From Saururus chinensis (taxonomy: Eukaryota; Streptophyta; Magnoliopsida; Piperales; Saururaceae): 64,000 bases of DNA. Within the stretch, counting starts at the first letter, position 1. The number at the start of each line of letters is the position of its first letter. The position numbers and the translations under genes are program-made. The notes below the pieces were generated by a model, which was given only the letters and a program-made list of their open reading frames with translations, was not told the origin of the DNA and made no database searches. Shown here piece by piece: positions 1 to 11,888 of the stretch. The stretch covers positions 62,001-126,000 of the forward strand of contig CP141143.1 in NCBI GenBank assembly GCA_035235625.1, given 5' to 3'.

Positions 1-3000
1 AACAATAACACTCCACAAATGTAGCAATAACGCTCCATTTTGTATTAATATCGCTCCACATATGTCGCAATAACGCTCCACATATGTAGCAATAACGCTC
101 AACATATGTAAGAATAGCGCGCCACATATATAGCAATAACACTCCATTATGTATTAATATCGCTCCACATATGTAGTAATAACGCTCCACATATGTCGTA
201 ATATCACGCCACATATGTAGCAATAACGCTCTACATATATACAAATAACACATCACATATGTAACAACAACGCTCCATTATGTATTAATATCGCTCCACA
301 TATGTAGCAATATCAACCACGTATGTACAATATCGCTCCACATATGTAGCAATATCACTCCACATATGTTAAAATATCTCTCCACATATGTAGCAATAAC
401 GCTACATTATGTATTAATATCGCTCCACATATGTAACAATAACGCTCCACAAATGTAGTAATATCGCGACACATATGTAGCAATAACACTCTACATATCC
501 AGCAATAACACATCACAAATGTTACAGCAACGCTCCATTATGTATTAATATCGCTCCACATATGTAGCAATATCAATCACGTATGTACAATATCGCACCA
601 CATATGTAGCAATAATACTCCACAAATGTAGCAATAACGCTCCATTTTGTATTAATATCACTCCACATATGTCGCAATAATGCTCCACATATGTAGCAAT
701 AACGCTCAACATATGTAAGAATAACGCGCCACATTTATAGCAATAACGCTCCATTATGTATTAATATCGCTCCACATATGTAGGAATAACGCTCTACATA
801 TGTAGTAATATCACGCCACATATGTAGCAATAACGCTCTACATATCTAGCAATAACACATCACATATGTAACAACAACGCTCCGTATTCATATCGCTCCA
901 CATATGTAGCAATATCAATCACGTATGTACAATATCGCTCCACATATGTAGCAATATCACTCCACAAATGTTACAATATCTCTCCACATATGTAGCTATA
1001 ACACTTCACATATGTAGCAATAACGCTCCATTATGTACTAATATCGCTCTACATATGTAGCAATAACGTTCTACGTATGTACAATATGGCTCTACATATA
1101 TATCAATATCACTCCACATATGTAACAATATCTCTCCACATATGTTGCAATAACCCTCAATTATGTAGTAATATCTCTCCACATATGTTGCAATAATGCT
1201 CCACATATGTAGAAATAACGCTCCGCATTTGTAGAAATAATGCTCTATTATGAAATAATATCCCTCCACGTATGTACAAATAACGCTCCACGTATGTACA
1301 ATCTCACTTCACATAAGTAAAAATATCGCATCACATATGTAGCAATATCTCTCCACATATGTAACAATAACGCTCCACATATGTGGCAATAACGCTCCAT
1401 TATGTATTAATATCGCAACACATATATGGCAATATCGCTCCACATATATACCAGTAACGCTCCACATATGTAGTTATATCGTTCCACATATATAGCAATA
1501 ACTTTCCACATATGTAGCAATAACGGTCCACATATGTAGCAATAACGCTCCACATATGTAGCAATATCGCTCCACATATGTAGCAATAATGCTCTACATA
1601 TGTAGCAATAACGTTCCACACATGTAGCAATTACGCTCCATTATGTATTAATATCGCTCTACATATGTCGCAATAATGCTCCACATATGCAGGAATAATG
1701 CTCCACAAATGTAGTAATAACGCTCCACTATATATTAATATCACTCCATTATGTATTAATATCGCTCTACATATGTAGCAATAACGCTCCACAAATACAA
1801 GAATAACGCTCCACATATGTTGCAATAACGCTCCACATATGTAGGAATAACGCTCTACATATGTAACAATAACGCTCCACGATGTATTAATATCACTCCA
1901 CATATGTAGCAATAACGCTCCACATATGTAGTTATATCGCTCCACATATGTATCAATAATGCTCCACATATGTAACAATAACACTCCACAAATGTAGCAA
2001 TAACGCTCCATTTTGTATTAATATCGCTCCACATATGTCGCAATAACGCTCCACGTATGTAGCAATAACACTCAACATATGTAAGAATAGCGCGCCACAT
2101 ATATAGCAATAACGCTCCATTATGTATTAATATCGCTCCACATATGTAGCAATAACGCTCCACATATGTAGTAATATCACGCCACATATGTAGCAATAAC
2201 GCTCTACATTTCTACAAATAACACATCACATATGTAACAACAACGCTCCATTATGTATTAATATCGCTCCACATATGTAGCAATATTAATCACGTATGTA
2301 CAATATCGATCCACATATGTAGCAATATCACTCCACATATGTTACAATATCTCTCCACATATGTAGCAATAACGCTACATTATGTATTAATATTGCTCCA
2401 CAAATGTATCAATAACGCTCCACAAATGTAGTAATATCGCGACACATATGTAGCAATAACACTCTACATATCCAGCAATAACACATCACAAATGTTACAA
2501 CAACGCTCCATTATGTATTAATATCGTTCCACATATGTAGCAATATCAATCACGTATGTACAATATCGCTCCACATATGTATCAATAAAGCTCTACATAT
2601 GTAGCAATAACACTCCACTTATGTAGCAATATCAATCCACATATGTAGCAATATCAATCCACATATGTGATAATATCTCTCCACATATGTAGCAATAACG
2701 CTCCATTATATATTAATATCGCTCCACATATGTAGCAATAACGCTCCACATATGTAGTAATATCACGCCACATATGTAGCAATAACGCTTTACATATCTA
2801 GCAATAACACATCACATATGTAACAACAACGCTCCATTATGTATTAATATCGCTCCACATATGTAGCAATATCAATCACGTATGTACAATATCGCTCCAC
2901 ATATGTAGCAATATCACTCCACATATGTTACAATATCTTTCCACATATGTAGCAATAACGCTCCACAAATGTAAAAATATCGCTCCACAAAAGTAGCAAT

Positions 3001-3539
3001 AACGCGCTACATATGTAGTAATAACGCTCCACATATGTAGCAATAACGCTCCACATATGTAGCAATAACGCTCCACATATATAGCAATAACGCACCACAT
3101 ATGTGTGGTATCGCTCCACTTATGTAGCAAATAACGCACCATTATGTATTAATATCGCAACACATATATAGTTATAACGCTCCACATATGTTGTTATATC
3201 GCTCCACATATGTAGCAATAACGCTCCACATATGTAGCAATAACGATCCACATATGTAGCAAATAAGCTCCATTATGTATTGATATCGCTCTACATATGT
3301 CGCAATAACGCTCCATTATGTATTAATATCGCTCCTCATATTTATTAATAACGCGCCGCATATGTAGTAATATGGCTCCATATATGTAGCAATAACGCAA
3401 TACATTTCTTGCAATATCCCTCTACATATGTAGCAATATCTCTCCATATATGTCGCAATAACGCTCTACATATGTAGCAATCACGCTCCATTATGTATTA
3501 ATATCGCAACACATATATAGCAATAGCGCTCCACATATG

Positions 3540-4618
3540 TTGTTATATCGCTCCACATATGTAGCAATAATGCTCCACATGTGTCGCAAAAACACTCCAC
3601 ATATGTAACAATAACGCTCCATTATGTATTAATATCGCTCCACATAAGTACCAATAACACTCCACATATGTAGCAATAACGCTCAACATATGTAACAATA
3701 ACGCTCCATTATGTATTAATATCGCTCCACATATGTAGCAATAACGCTCCACATATGTAGTAATATCGCGACACATATGTAGCAATAACACTCTACATAT
3801 CTAGCAATAACACATCACATATGTAACAACAACGCTCCATTATGTATTAATATCGCTCCACATATGTAGCAATATCAATCACGTATTTACAATATCGCTC
3901 CACATATGTAGCAATATCACTCCACATATGTTACAATATCTCTCCATATATGTACCAATAACGCTCCACACATGTAGTAATATCGCGCTACATATGTTGC
4001 AATAACGTTCCACATATGTAGCAATAACGCTCCACATATCTAGCTGTAACACTTCACATTTGTAGCAATAGCGCTCCATTATATATTAATATCGCTCTAC
4101 ATATGTAACAATAACGTTCTACGTATGTACAATATGGCACTACATATGTATCAATATCATTCCACATATGTAACAATATCTCTCCACATATGTTGCAATA
4201 ATGCTCAATTATGTAGTAATATCGCTCCACAAATGTAGCAATAACGCTCTACGTATGTAGCAATAACGCTCCACATATGTAGCAGTAACGCTCTAAAAAT
4301 GTAGCAATAACGCTCCATTATGTATTAATATCGCTCCACATATGTAGCAATAACATTCTACATATGTTGCGATAACGCTCCACATACATAGAAATAACGC
4401 TCCGCATATGTAGAAATAATGCCTCATTATGAAATAATATCCCTCCACGTATGTAGCAATAACCCTCCACGTATGTACAATCTCACTTCACATATGTAAC
4501 AATATCGCTTTACATATGTAGCAATATCTCTCCACATATGTATCAATATTGCTCCACATATGTAACAATAATGCTCCACATATGTAGCAATAACGCTCCA
4601 TTATGTATTAATATCGCT
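3540..4618. repeat. Higher-order block in satellite, copy A
   Basis: About 1.08 kb of the array matches 6718-7793 nearly base for base, including rare variants such as CCACATGTGTCGCAAAAACA and the AAAAATGTAGC unit. The offset is constant at about 3178 bp. This shows large unequal-exchange or segmental duplication, not only unit-by-unit turnover. Confidence 0.85.
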
Positions 4619-6717
4619 CGACATATGTAGCAATAACGCTCCACATATGTCGCAATAACGCTCAACATATGTAAGAATAACGCTCCACATATATAGCAAT
4701 AACGCTCCATTATGTATTAATATCGCTCCACATATTTAGCAATAACGCTCCACCAATGTAGTAATATCGCTCTACATATGTAGTAATAACGCTCCACATA
4801 TGTAGTAATATCGCGCTACATATGTTACAATAACGTTCCACATATGTAGCAATAACACTCCACAAATGTAGCAATAACGCTCCATTTTGTATTAATATCG
4901 CTCCACATATGTCGCAATAACGCTCCACATATGTAGCAATAACACTCCATAAATGCAAGAATAACGCTCCACATATGTTGCAATAACGCTCCACATATGT
5001 AGAAATAACGCTCTACATATGTAACAATAACGCTCCACGATGTATTAATATCACTCCACATATGTTGCAATAACGCTTCACATATGTAGTTATATCGCTC
5101 TACATATGTATCAATAAAGCTCCACATATGTAGCAATAACACTCTACAAATGTAGCAATAACGCTCCATTTTGTATTAATATCGCTCTACATATGTCGCA
5201 ATATCGCTCCACATTTGTAGCAATAACGCTCCACATATGTAATAATATCACGCCACATATGTAGCAATAACGCTCTACATATCTAGCAATAACACATCAC
5301 ATATGTAACAACAACGCTCCATTATGTATTAATATCGCTCCACATATGTAGCAATATCAATCACGTATGTACAATATTGCTCCACATATGTAGCAATATC
5401 ACTCCACATATGTTACAATATCTCTCCACATATGTAGCAATAACGTTCCACAAATGTAGTAGTATCGCTCCACGTATGTACAATATCGCACCACATATGT
5501 AGCAATAATACTCCACAAATGTGGCAATAACGCTCCATTTTGTATTAATATCACTCCACATATGTCGCAATAACGCTCCACATATGTAGCAATAACGCTC
5601 CACAAATGTAGTAATATCGCTCCACAAAAGTAGCAATAATGCGCTACATATGTAGTAATAACGCTCCACATATGTAGCAATAACGCGCTACATATGTAGT
5701 AATAACGCTCCACATATGTATCAATAACGTTCTACACATGTAGCAATTACGCTCCATAATGTATTGATATCGCTCTACATATGTAGCAATAACGCTCCAC
5801 ATATGCAGGAATAACGCTCCCCATATGTAGCAATAACGCTCCACATATGTAGGAATAACACTCTACATATGTACCAATAACGCTCCATGATGTATTAATA
5901 TCGCTCCGCATATATAGCAATAACGCTCTACATATGTAGTTATATCGCTCCACATATGTAGCAATAACGCTCCACATATGTAGCAATAACGCTCCACATA
6001 TGTAGCAATAACACTCCACAGATGTAGCAATAATGCTCTACATATGTAGCAATAACGCTCCATTACGTATTAATATTGCTCAACATATGTAGCATTATCG
6101 CTTTACATATGTAGCAATAACGCTCTACATATGTAGCAATACCGCTCCATTATATATAAATATTGCTCCACATATGTAACAATAACGCTCCACATATGTA
6201 GTAGTATCGCTCCACATATGTAGCAAATAATATCGCTCCACATATGTTGCTCCATTATGTATTAATATCGCTCCACATATGTAGTTATATCGCTCCATTA
6301 TGTATTAATATCGCTCCACATATGTAGCAGTAACGCTCCACATATGTAGCAATATCGCTCCACATATGTAGCAATAACGCTCCACATATGTATCAATAAC
6401 GTTCCACACATGTAGCAATTACGCTCCATTATTTATTAATATCCCTCTACATATATAGCAATAACGCTCCACATATGCAGGAATAACGCTCTACTTATGT
6501 ACCAATAACGCTCCATGATGTATTAATATCGCTCCACATATATAGCAATAGCGCTCCACATATGTAGTTATATCGCTCCACATAAGTTGTAATAACGCTC
6601 TACATATGTAGCAATAATGCTCCACATATGCAAGAATAACGCTCCACATTTGTAGCAATAACGCTCCATTATGTATTAATATCACTCCACATATGTAGTA
6701 ATAGCGCTCCACATATG

Positions 6718-7793
6718 TAGTTATATCGCTCCACATATGTAACAATAATGCTCCACATGTGTCGCAAAAACACTCCACATATGTAACAATAACGCTCCAT
6801 TATGTATTAATATCGCTCCACATAAGTACCAATAACACTCCACGTATGTAGCAATAACGCTCAACATATGTAACAATAACGCTCTATTATGTATTAATAT
6901 CGCTCCACATATGTAGCAATAACGCTCCACATATGTAGTAATATCGCGACACATATGTAGCAATAACACTCTACATATCTAGCAATAACACATCACATAT
7001 GTAACAACAACGCTCCATTATGTATTAATATCGGTCCACATATGTAGCAATATCAATCACGTATTTACAATATCGCTCCACATATGTAGTAATATCACTC
7101 CACATATGTTACAATATCTCTCCATATATGTACCAATAACGCTCCACATATGTAGTAATATCGCGCTACATATGTTGCAATAACGTTCCACATATGTAGC
7201 AATAACGCTCCACATATCTAGCTGTAACACTTCACATATGTAGCAATAGCGCTCCATTATATATTAATATCGCTCTACATATGTAGCAATAACGTTCTAC
7301 GTATGTACAATATGGCTATACATATGTATCAATATCACTCCACATATGTAACAATATCTCTCCACATATGTTGCAATAATGCTCAATTATGTAGTAATAT
7401 CGCTCCACAAATGTAGCAATAACGCTCTACATATGTAGCAATAACGCTCCACATATGTAGCAGTAACGCTCTAAAAATGTAGCAATAACGCTCCATTATG
7501 TATTAATATCGCTCCACATATGTAGCAATAACATTCTACATATGTTGCGATAACGCTCCACATACATAGAAATAACGCTCCGCATATGTAGAAATAATGC
7601 CTCATTATGAAATAATATCCCTCCACGTATGTAGCAATAACCCTCCACGTATGTACAATCTCACTTCACATATGTAACAATATCGCTTTACATATGTAGC
7701 AATATCTCTCCACATATGTATCAATATTGCTCCACATATGTAACAATAATGCTCCACATATGTAGCAATAACGCTCCATTATGTATTAATATC
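6718..7793. repeat. Higher-order block in satellite, copy B
   Basis: Near-identical partner of 3540-4618. To its right the sequence switches to match 1411-1730 (offset about 6380 bp), so this part of the array is a mosaic of earlier blocks. Another long match links 1-600 with 1975-2570 (offset 1974 bp). Confidence 0.85.
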
Positions 7794-8394
7794 ACAACAC
7801 ATATATAGCAATATCGCTCCACATATATACCAGTAACGCTCCACATATGTAGTTATATCCCTCCACATATATAGCAATTACTTACCACATATGTAGCAAT
7901 AACGCTCCACATATGTAGCAATAACGCTCCACATATGTAGCAAAATCGCTTACATATGTAGTAATAACGCTCTACATATGTAGCAATAACGTTCAACACA
8001 TGTAGCAATTACGCTCCATTATGTATTAATATCGCTCTACATATGTAGCAATAATGCTCCACATATGTAGGAATAACGCTCCACAAATGTAGTAATAACG
8101 CTCTACTATATATTAATATCGCTCCACATACGTAGCAATAACGCTCCACATATGTAGTGGTATCGCTCCACTTATGTAGCAAATAACACACCATTATGTA
8201 TTAATATCGCAACACATATATAGTAATAACGCTCTACATATGTAGTTATATCGCTCTATTATGTATTAATATCGCTCCACATATGTAGCAATAACGCTCC
8301 ACATATGTAGTAATATCGCTCCACATATGTAGCAATAACGCTCCACATATGTAGCAATTACATTCCACATATGTAGCAATTCACTCCATGCACG

Positions 8395-8784
8395 ATGCGA
8401 GTTCAAGGATTCCTTAAGCGGGAATAGGTGGCCATCTTGATCGACAGTGGGTCTACTCATAACTTTATTAACGACAAGGTTGCCCATCGGCTGGGTTATT
8501 TTGTCTTGGACTCGAAGCCATTTGATGTGCTAATTGGCGACGGTAAGCATCTTCGGAGCACAGGGGTGTGTGCTCAGGTTACACTCTTTGTACAAAGCCA
8601 CACGTTTGTTACCAATCTATTCTTGCTGCCCACGAAGGGGCTGAATGTGGTGTTGGGCGTACAATGGCTGCAGGAGCTTGGTGATGTGGTTTGGAACTTC
8701 AGGGACATGGTGATGGATTTTGAGCTGAACGGGCAGCAGGTTCAAATCGAAGCCTCGCGACCAGGCACCCTTCTCTCCGCCTAG
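8395..8784 (+). pseudogene. Retrotransposon aspartic protease domain remnant
   Basis: The reading frame contains the retropepsin signature DSGSTHNF near 8443-8466, then a glycine-rich strand and a GVQWLQELG segment typical of plant Ty3/gypsy proteases. An in-frame stop lies just before the signature (TAG at about 8426), and the frame closes at TAG 8782-8784. In intact relatives this domain releases Gag and Pol from the polyprotein. Here it is a fragment beside the satellite junction, with no start codon of its own. Confidence 0.85.
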
Positions 8785-9437
8785 GCCATGAGCTCCTTCT
8801 TCCAGTTCACACCCCAAGGACTTCTCTTGCAACAGCATGCCACTATCGGGGTGCCTCAAGACGAGCTGCCTTTTGATCTTCAGGAGTTATTGACCGCCCA
8901 CCAGGATCTCTTCGCAGAGCCATAGGGTCTTCCTCCGGTCCGGCCTCATGACCATCATATTCCTATCATTCCAAGCGTAGCCCCTGCCAATGTCCACCCT
9001 TACCGCTATCCCCACATCCAAAAATCTGAAATTGAGAAGCTTGTGGCAAACATGCTACAGTCTGGGATCATTCGTCCTAGTACGAGTTTGTACTCGTCTC
9101 CAGTGTTGTTGGTTCGCAAGAAGGATGGTTGTGGCAGTTCTGTGTTGACTATCGTGCTCTGAATGCGATCACCGTCAAGGACAAGTACCCCATACCGGTG
9201 ATTGAGGAGCTATTGGATGAGCTAACAGGTGCCACGGTCTTTAGTAAGCTCGACCTACGTTCAGGCTATCATCAGATTCGGGTGCAGCCAGCGGATGTGC
9301 ACAAGACGGCATTCTGGACTCATGATGTCCATTTCGAGTTCCTAGTTATGCCATTAGGTCTGACCAACGCCCCCTCCACCTTTCAGTGCCTCATGAATGA
9401 TATTTTACGGTCGCTCCCTGTCCCTGTTTGTGTATGA
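8785..9437 (+). pseudogene. Reverse transcriptase remnant lacking the catalytic Asp pair
   Basis: The linker and RT N-terminus are readable from about 8788, with an in-frame TAG near 8924. The frame shifts at about 9125, just before the [10 protein letters not shown] motif. Further conserved blocks follow: [12 protein letters not shown] (about 9247-9282), which carries the first catalytic Asp, and [12 protein letters not shown] (9352-9387). Sequence then jumps at about 9412 into RNase H sequence, so the (Y/F)xDD active-site pair and the RT thumb are deleted. It cannot encode a working enzyme. Confidence 0.88.
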
Positions 9438-10296
9438 GAAAGAGATGTTGGCCATTGTCCTCACTGTTGACAAGTGGCGCCCTTACTTACTCGGTCGCCG
9501 GTTCCTTATCAGTACTGATCACCAGCCACTGAAATACTTCTTGGAACAATGAGTGTCTACTCCCTCTCAACATCGGTGGTTAAGCAAGTTGTTGGGCTAT
9601 GACTATGAGGTCATGTACAAGAAGGGGTCAAAGAACATCGTGGCCGATGTGCTCTCTCGCAGTACGACACCGGGCTCTTGTTTGGCTCTCTCTACTCTCT
9701 CTTGCCCCTTTATCGATGAGATACGGCAGGCCTATGGTGAGGATTCTTGGGCACAGGAGGTAATTACCGGCCTGTAAACCGACCTTGCTGGCCATCCTTT
9801 CTTTGTGTGGTGGGATGACCTTCTCTTCTGGAAGTACCACTTGTGGGTTCCTGATGTTGCTGACCTCCGCCACCACATCCTATCGCACTTCCATGACTCT
9901 CCTATGGCTGGTCACGAGGGCACCTTCCGTACCTACAAATAGGTCAGCCAGAGCTTTCTATGGCAGGGAATACGTCAAGCAGTCCATGACTACGTGGCCG
10001 CTTGTGATGTTTGTCAACGGGCTAAAGCGACCACAACCTCGCCCGCTGGTTTGTTGCAGCCCTTGCCTATTTTAGATAAGGTTTGGGAAGACGTTTCGAT
10101 TGACTTTGTGAAGACTTTACCCGTGGTGCAAGGCAAGTCTGTCATTATGGTGGTGGTGAATCGGCTATCCAAGTATGCTCATTTTTGCGCACTGGGCCAT
10201 CCCTTCACCGCCAAGACTATAGATGAGCTCTATGTTAGCGAGGTGGACTATATATGTTGCAGACATGCAATGAGGTCTTACGCTAGCTCAAGGGGA
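9438..10296 (+). pseudogene. RNase H C-terminal part and integrase N-terminal part, broken
   Basis: [10 protein letters not shown] segment (from about 9432) and a [12 protein letters not shown] segment mark the RNase H region; a TGA follows at 9550-9552. The frame continues with tether sequence and the KKGSKNIVADVLSR motif. After a stop at 9775-9777, an integrase HHCC zinc-binding region is readable in another frame (HH near 9870, CDVC near 10000), with a TAG near 9940. The first catalytic Asp region is present (SIDFVKTLP). The rest of the DDE core is deleted at about 10240, where sequence jumps to the integrase C-terminal region. Confidence 0.85.
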
Positions 10297-10803
10297 CTTT
10301 GTCGTCTGCCCAGAACAGGATGAAGCAGATTTATGATCGTCTCCATATTGATCGTGAGTATGTGTTGGGTGATTTGGTTTATGTATCGATCCTTCCTCAT
10401 TGCCAGACCTCCTTGTTTTAGCCTGAGAACTCCAAGCTTGCTCCCCGTTTCCATGGTCTATATGTTATTGAGGAGCATGTTGGCCCTGTGGCCTACCGCC
10501 TGACTTTGCCCCTTGACTCCTTGGTTCACCCTATCATTCATGTGTCCCGTCTGCGACGATTTGTGGGTGACAAGTCATTGGCTGTTAGTGCTCCTCCTCC
10601 TCCCCTGATGGGAGCTGTTCCACCATCCGACCCTGTCCCTACTTTAGTGCTTGAGAAGCATCGGGTTCGTCGCTCCAGTCGCATTATTACTGAGGTCTTG
10701 ATTTCTTGGCAGGGGCAGCCTCTTGCGAACTCTACGTGGATGCCTGAAGATGAGTTTATGACTCACTTTCTAGTATGGCCGCCTTGCAGACAAGTCAAAT
10801 AGC
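10297..10803 (+). pseudogene. Integrase C-terminal domain with chromodomain
   Basis: The AQNRMKQIYD segment and GDLVYV motif (to about 10385) are the usual integrase C-terminal region, with an in-frame TAG near 10420. From 10488 one frame stays open to TAG 10801. It contains HVSRLRRFVG and then a chromodomain-like block with aromatic and acidic positions (VLISWQGQPL, TWMPEDEF, 10699-10760). In intact chromoviruses this domain directs insertion toward particular chromatin. This is the best-preserved part of the element. Confidence 0.85.
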
Positions 10804-10818
10804 AAAAGTGTAGTAGAG

Positions 10819-11193
10819 TGTTGTGCACGATGACCAGATTCCCAAGGACTCACCCAGACTATACTCTATTGTTTTTACTTAGTTACATTGAACTATTTAT
10901 TATTATAATAATTTAATATTTACTTTGATTTTGTATTTAGGTATAAAATTATGTTGGTTTAGTTAGTAGCCCGAGCTAGCCGACCCACTAACTAGCATGT
11001 TCACCTAGGGAACTGGCCGGCCTGGGTTGGGTTGGCACAACTCCCTAAGGGACTGGTCATCCCCTATATAGGGCGGCTCTCTTATTTAACATTATGCAAT
11101 TGAAATTACTAATATTTTCTCCCCTTTCTTCCTTACTTTTTCTCTTTCCCTACATAAATCTCCTAAGTACCGATTGTGCCTACACCAGGCACA
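10819..11193 (+). mobile_element. Probable 3' LTR of the chromovirus
   Basis: Starting about 16 bp after the pol stop, the sequence begins TGTTGTGCAC and ends near CCAGGCACA, about 375 bp later. It contains a TATA-like CCTATATAGGG near 11072. No second LTR exists in the window for comparison and no TSD can be tested because the 5' end is missing, so the limits are tentative. Confidence 0.4.
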
Positions 11194-11888
11194 TCATTTA
11201 AATACGGGTTTCATTTATAAGTTAATTCTTGGGTCTAATAATAGTGACTGAAGTACAAAAGAGGTTTTTGACAAGAGTCCCACATAAAAAACACATAAAA
11301 ACCCTTAATATTTAAAATCAACAGCACATACATTAACACCTATATAAATAGTACTAATATTCCCTAACATGTACACCATCAATCTCATATATAAAATCTC
11401 ATATATAAAAGGCTCCCATCCAATCTTTACGCTAGGCTTATAATCAAAGTGGAGCATTACATAAAAATTATTGACAAGTTCTATTTGACCCCCTTAAAAA
11501 TTCGGGCTCTCTACCCTTCCAACCTTCTCAGCCAATTTTTTTTTTATTTTTCATCAATTTTTTCTAAACCAAACAGAAATGACCAAATTAAATCCAAATC
11601 CTGAACTTGACACTATGGCCGTAAAAGAACAGGAACACATTTTAATCCATAATCAAACATTAAAACAGTAAAGTCTTCATCCAAAGCCATTTATGATATC
11701 AAAGCTTCCTGTGAATGCAATGTCTATATGCATTGATTGTTTGTGCACGTACTTTGAGAGAAAAGGGGGGTTAAGTGTCCATTGTGTAAGGACTACAGCC
11801 AAGAAAATTACTCCTAACTCCAACGTCAAATGAGGGAAAATATGGCAATTTGGAAACTACTTCTATAGGGTAGCTGCCAGTTGCAACA
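11194..11888. other. Intergenic sequence and probable 3' UTR of the USP39-like gene
   Basis: AT-rich sequence between the retroelement and the minus-strand gene, with no coding frame recognised. The part next to 11888 must hold the 3' UTR, but no clear polyadenylation signal could be assigned. Confidence 0.5.

Larger units (their letters stand above)
1..8388. repeat. AT-rich satellite/minisatellite array, ~22-bp monomer
   Basis: The whole stretch is built from degenerate units of about 22 bp with core CTCCACATATGTAGCAATAA. A shorter variant (about 21 bp, CTCCATTATGTATTAATAT) is interspersed every few units. At this period there are roughly 380 units, and the array continues past the left edge. 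Each major unit contains the perfect 8-bp palindrome ACATATGT. The minus strand has few stops in any frame because three 22-bp units make 66 bp (22 codons); the repetitive peptides this predicts are an artefact, not genes. The array stops abruptly at the chromovirus pol remnant. Confidence 0.95.
8389..11193 (+). mobile_element. Decayed, 5'-truncated Ty3/gypsy chromovirus
   Basis: Protease, reverse transcriptase, RNase H, integrase and chromodomain remnants follow each other in Ty3/gypsy order on the plus strand, then a probable 3' LTR. The 5' LTR, gag and pol start are absent: the sequence passes directly from satellite to the protease region at about 8389. Two internal deletions remove catalytic cores, and frameshifts and stop codons interrupt the rest. 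The C-terminal chromodomain places it among the chromoviruses; the exact lineage was not determined. Confidence 0.9.

Noticed and set aside
545-8487. Many minus-strand open frames of 60-126 codons with a 22-residue repeating peptide
   Set aside because: They arise because the 22-bp satellite unit lacks stops in most minus-strand frames. Start, end and frame are arbitrary and no domain is present.
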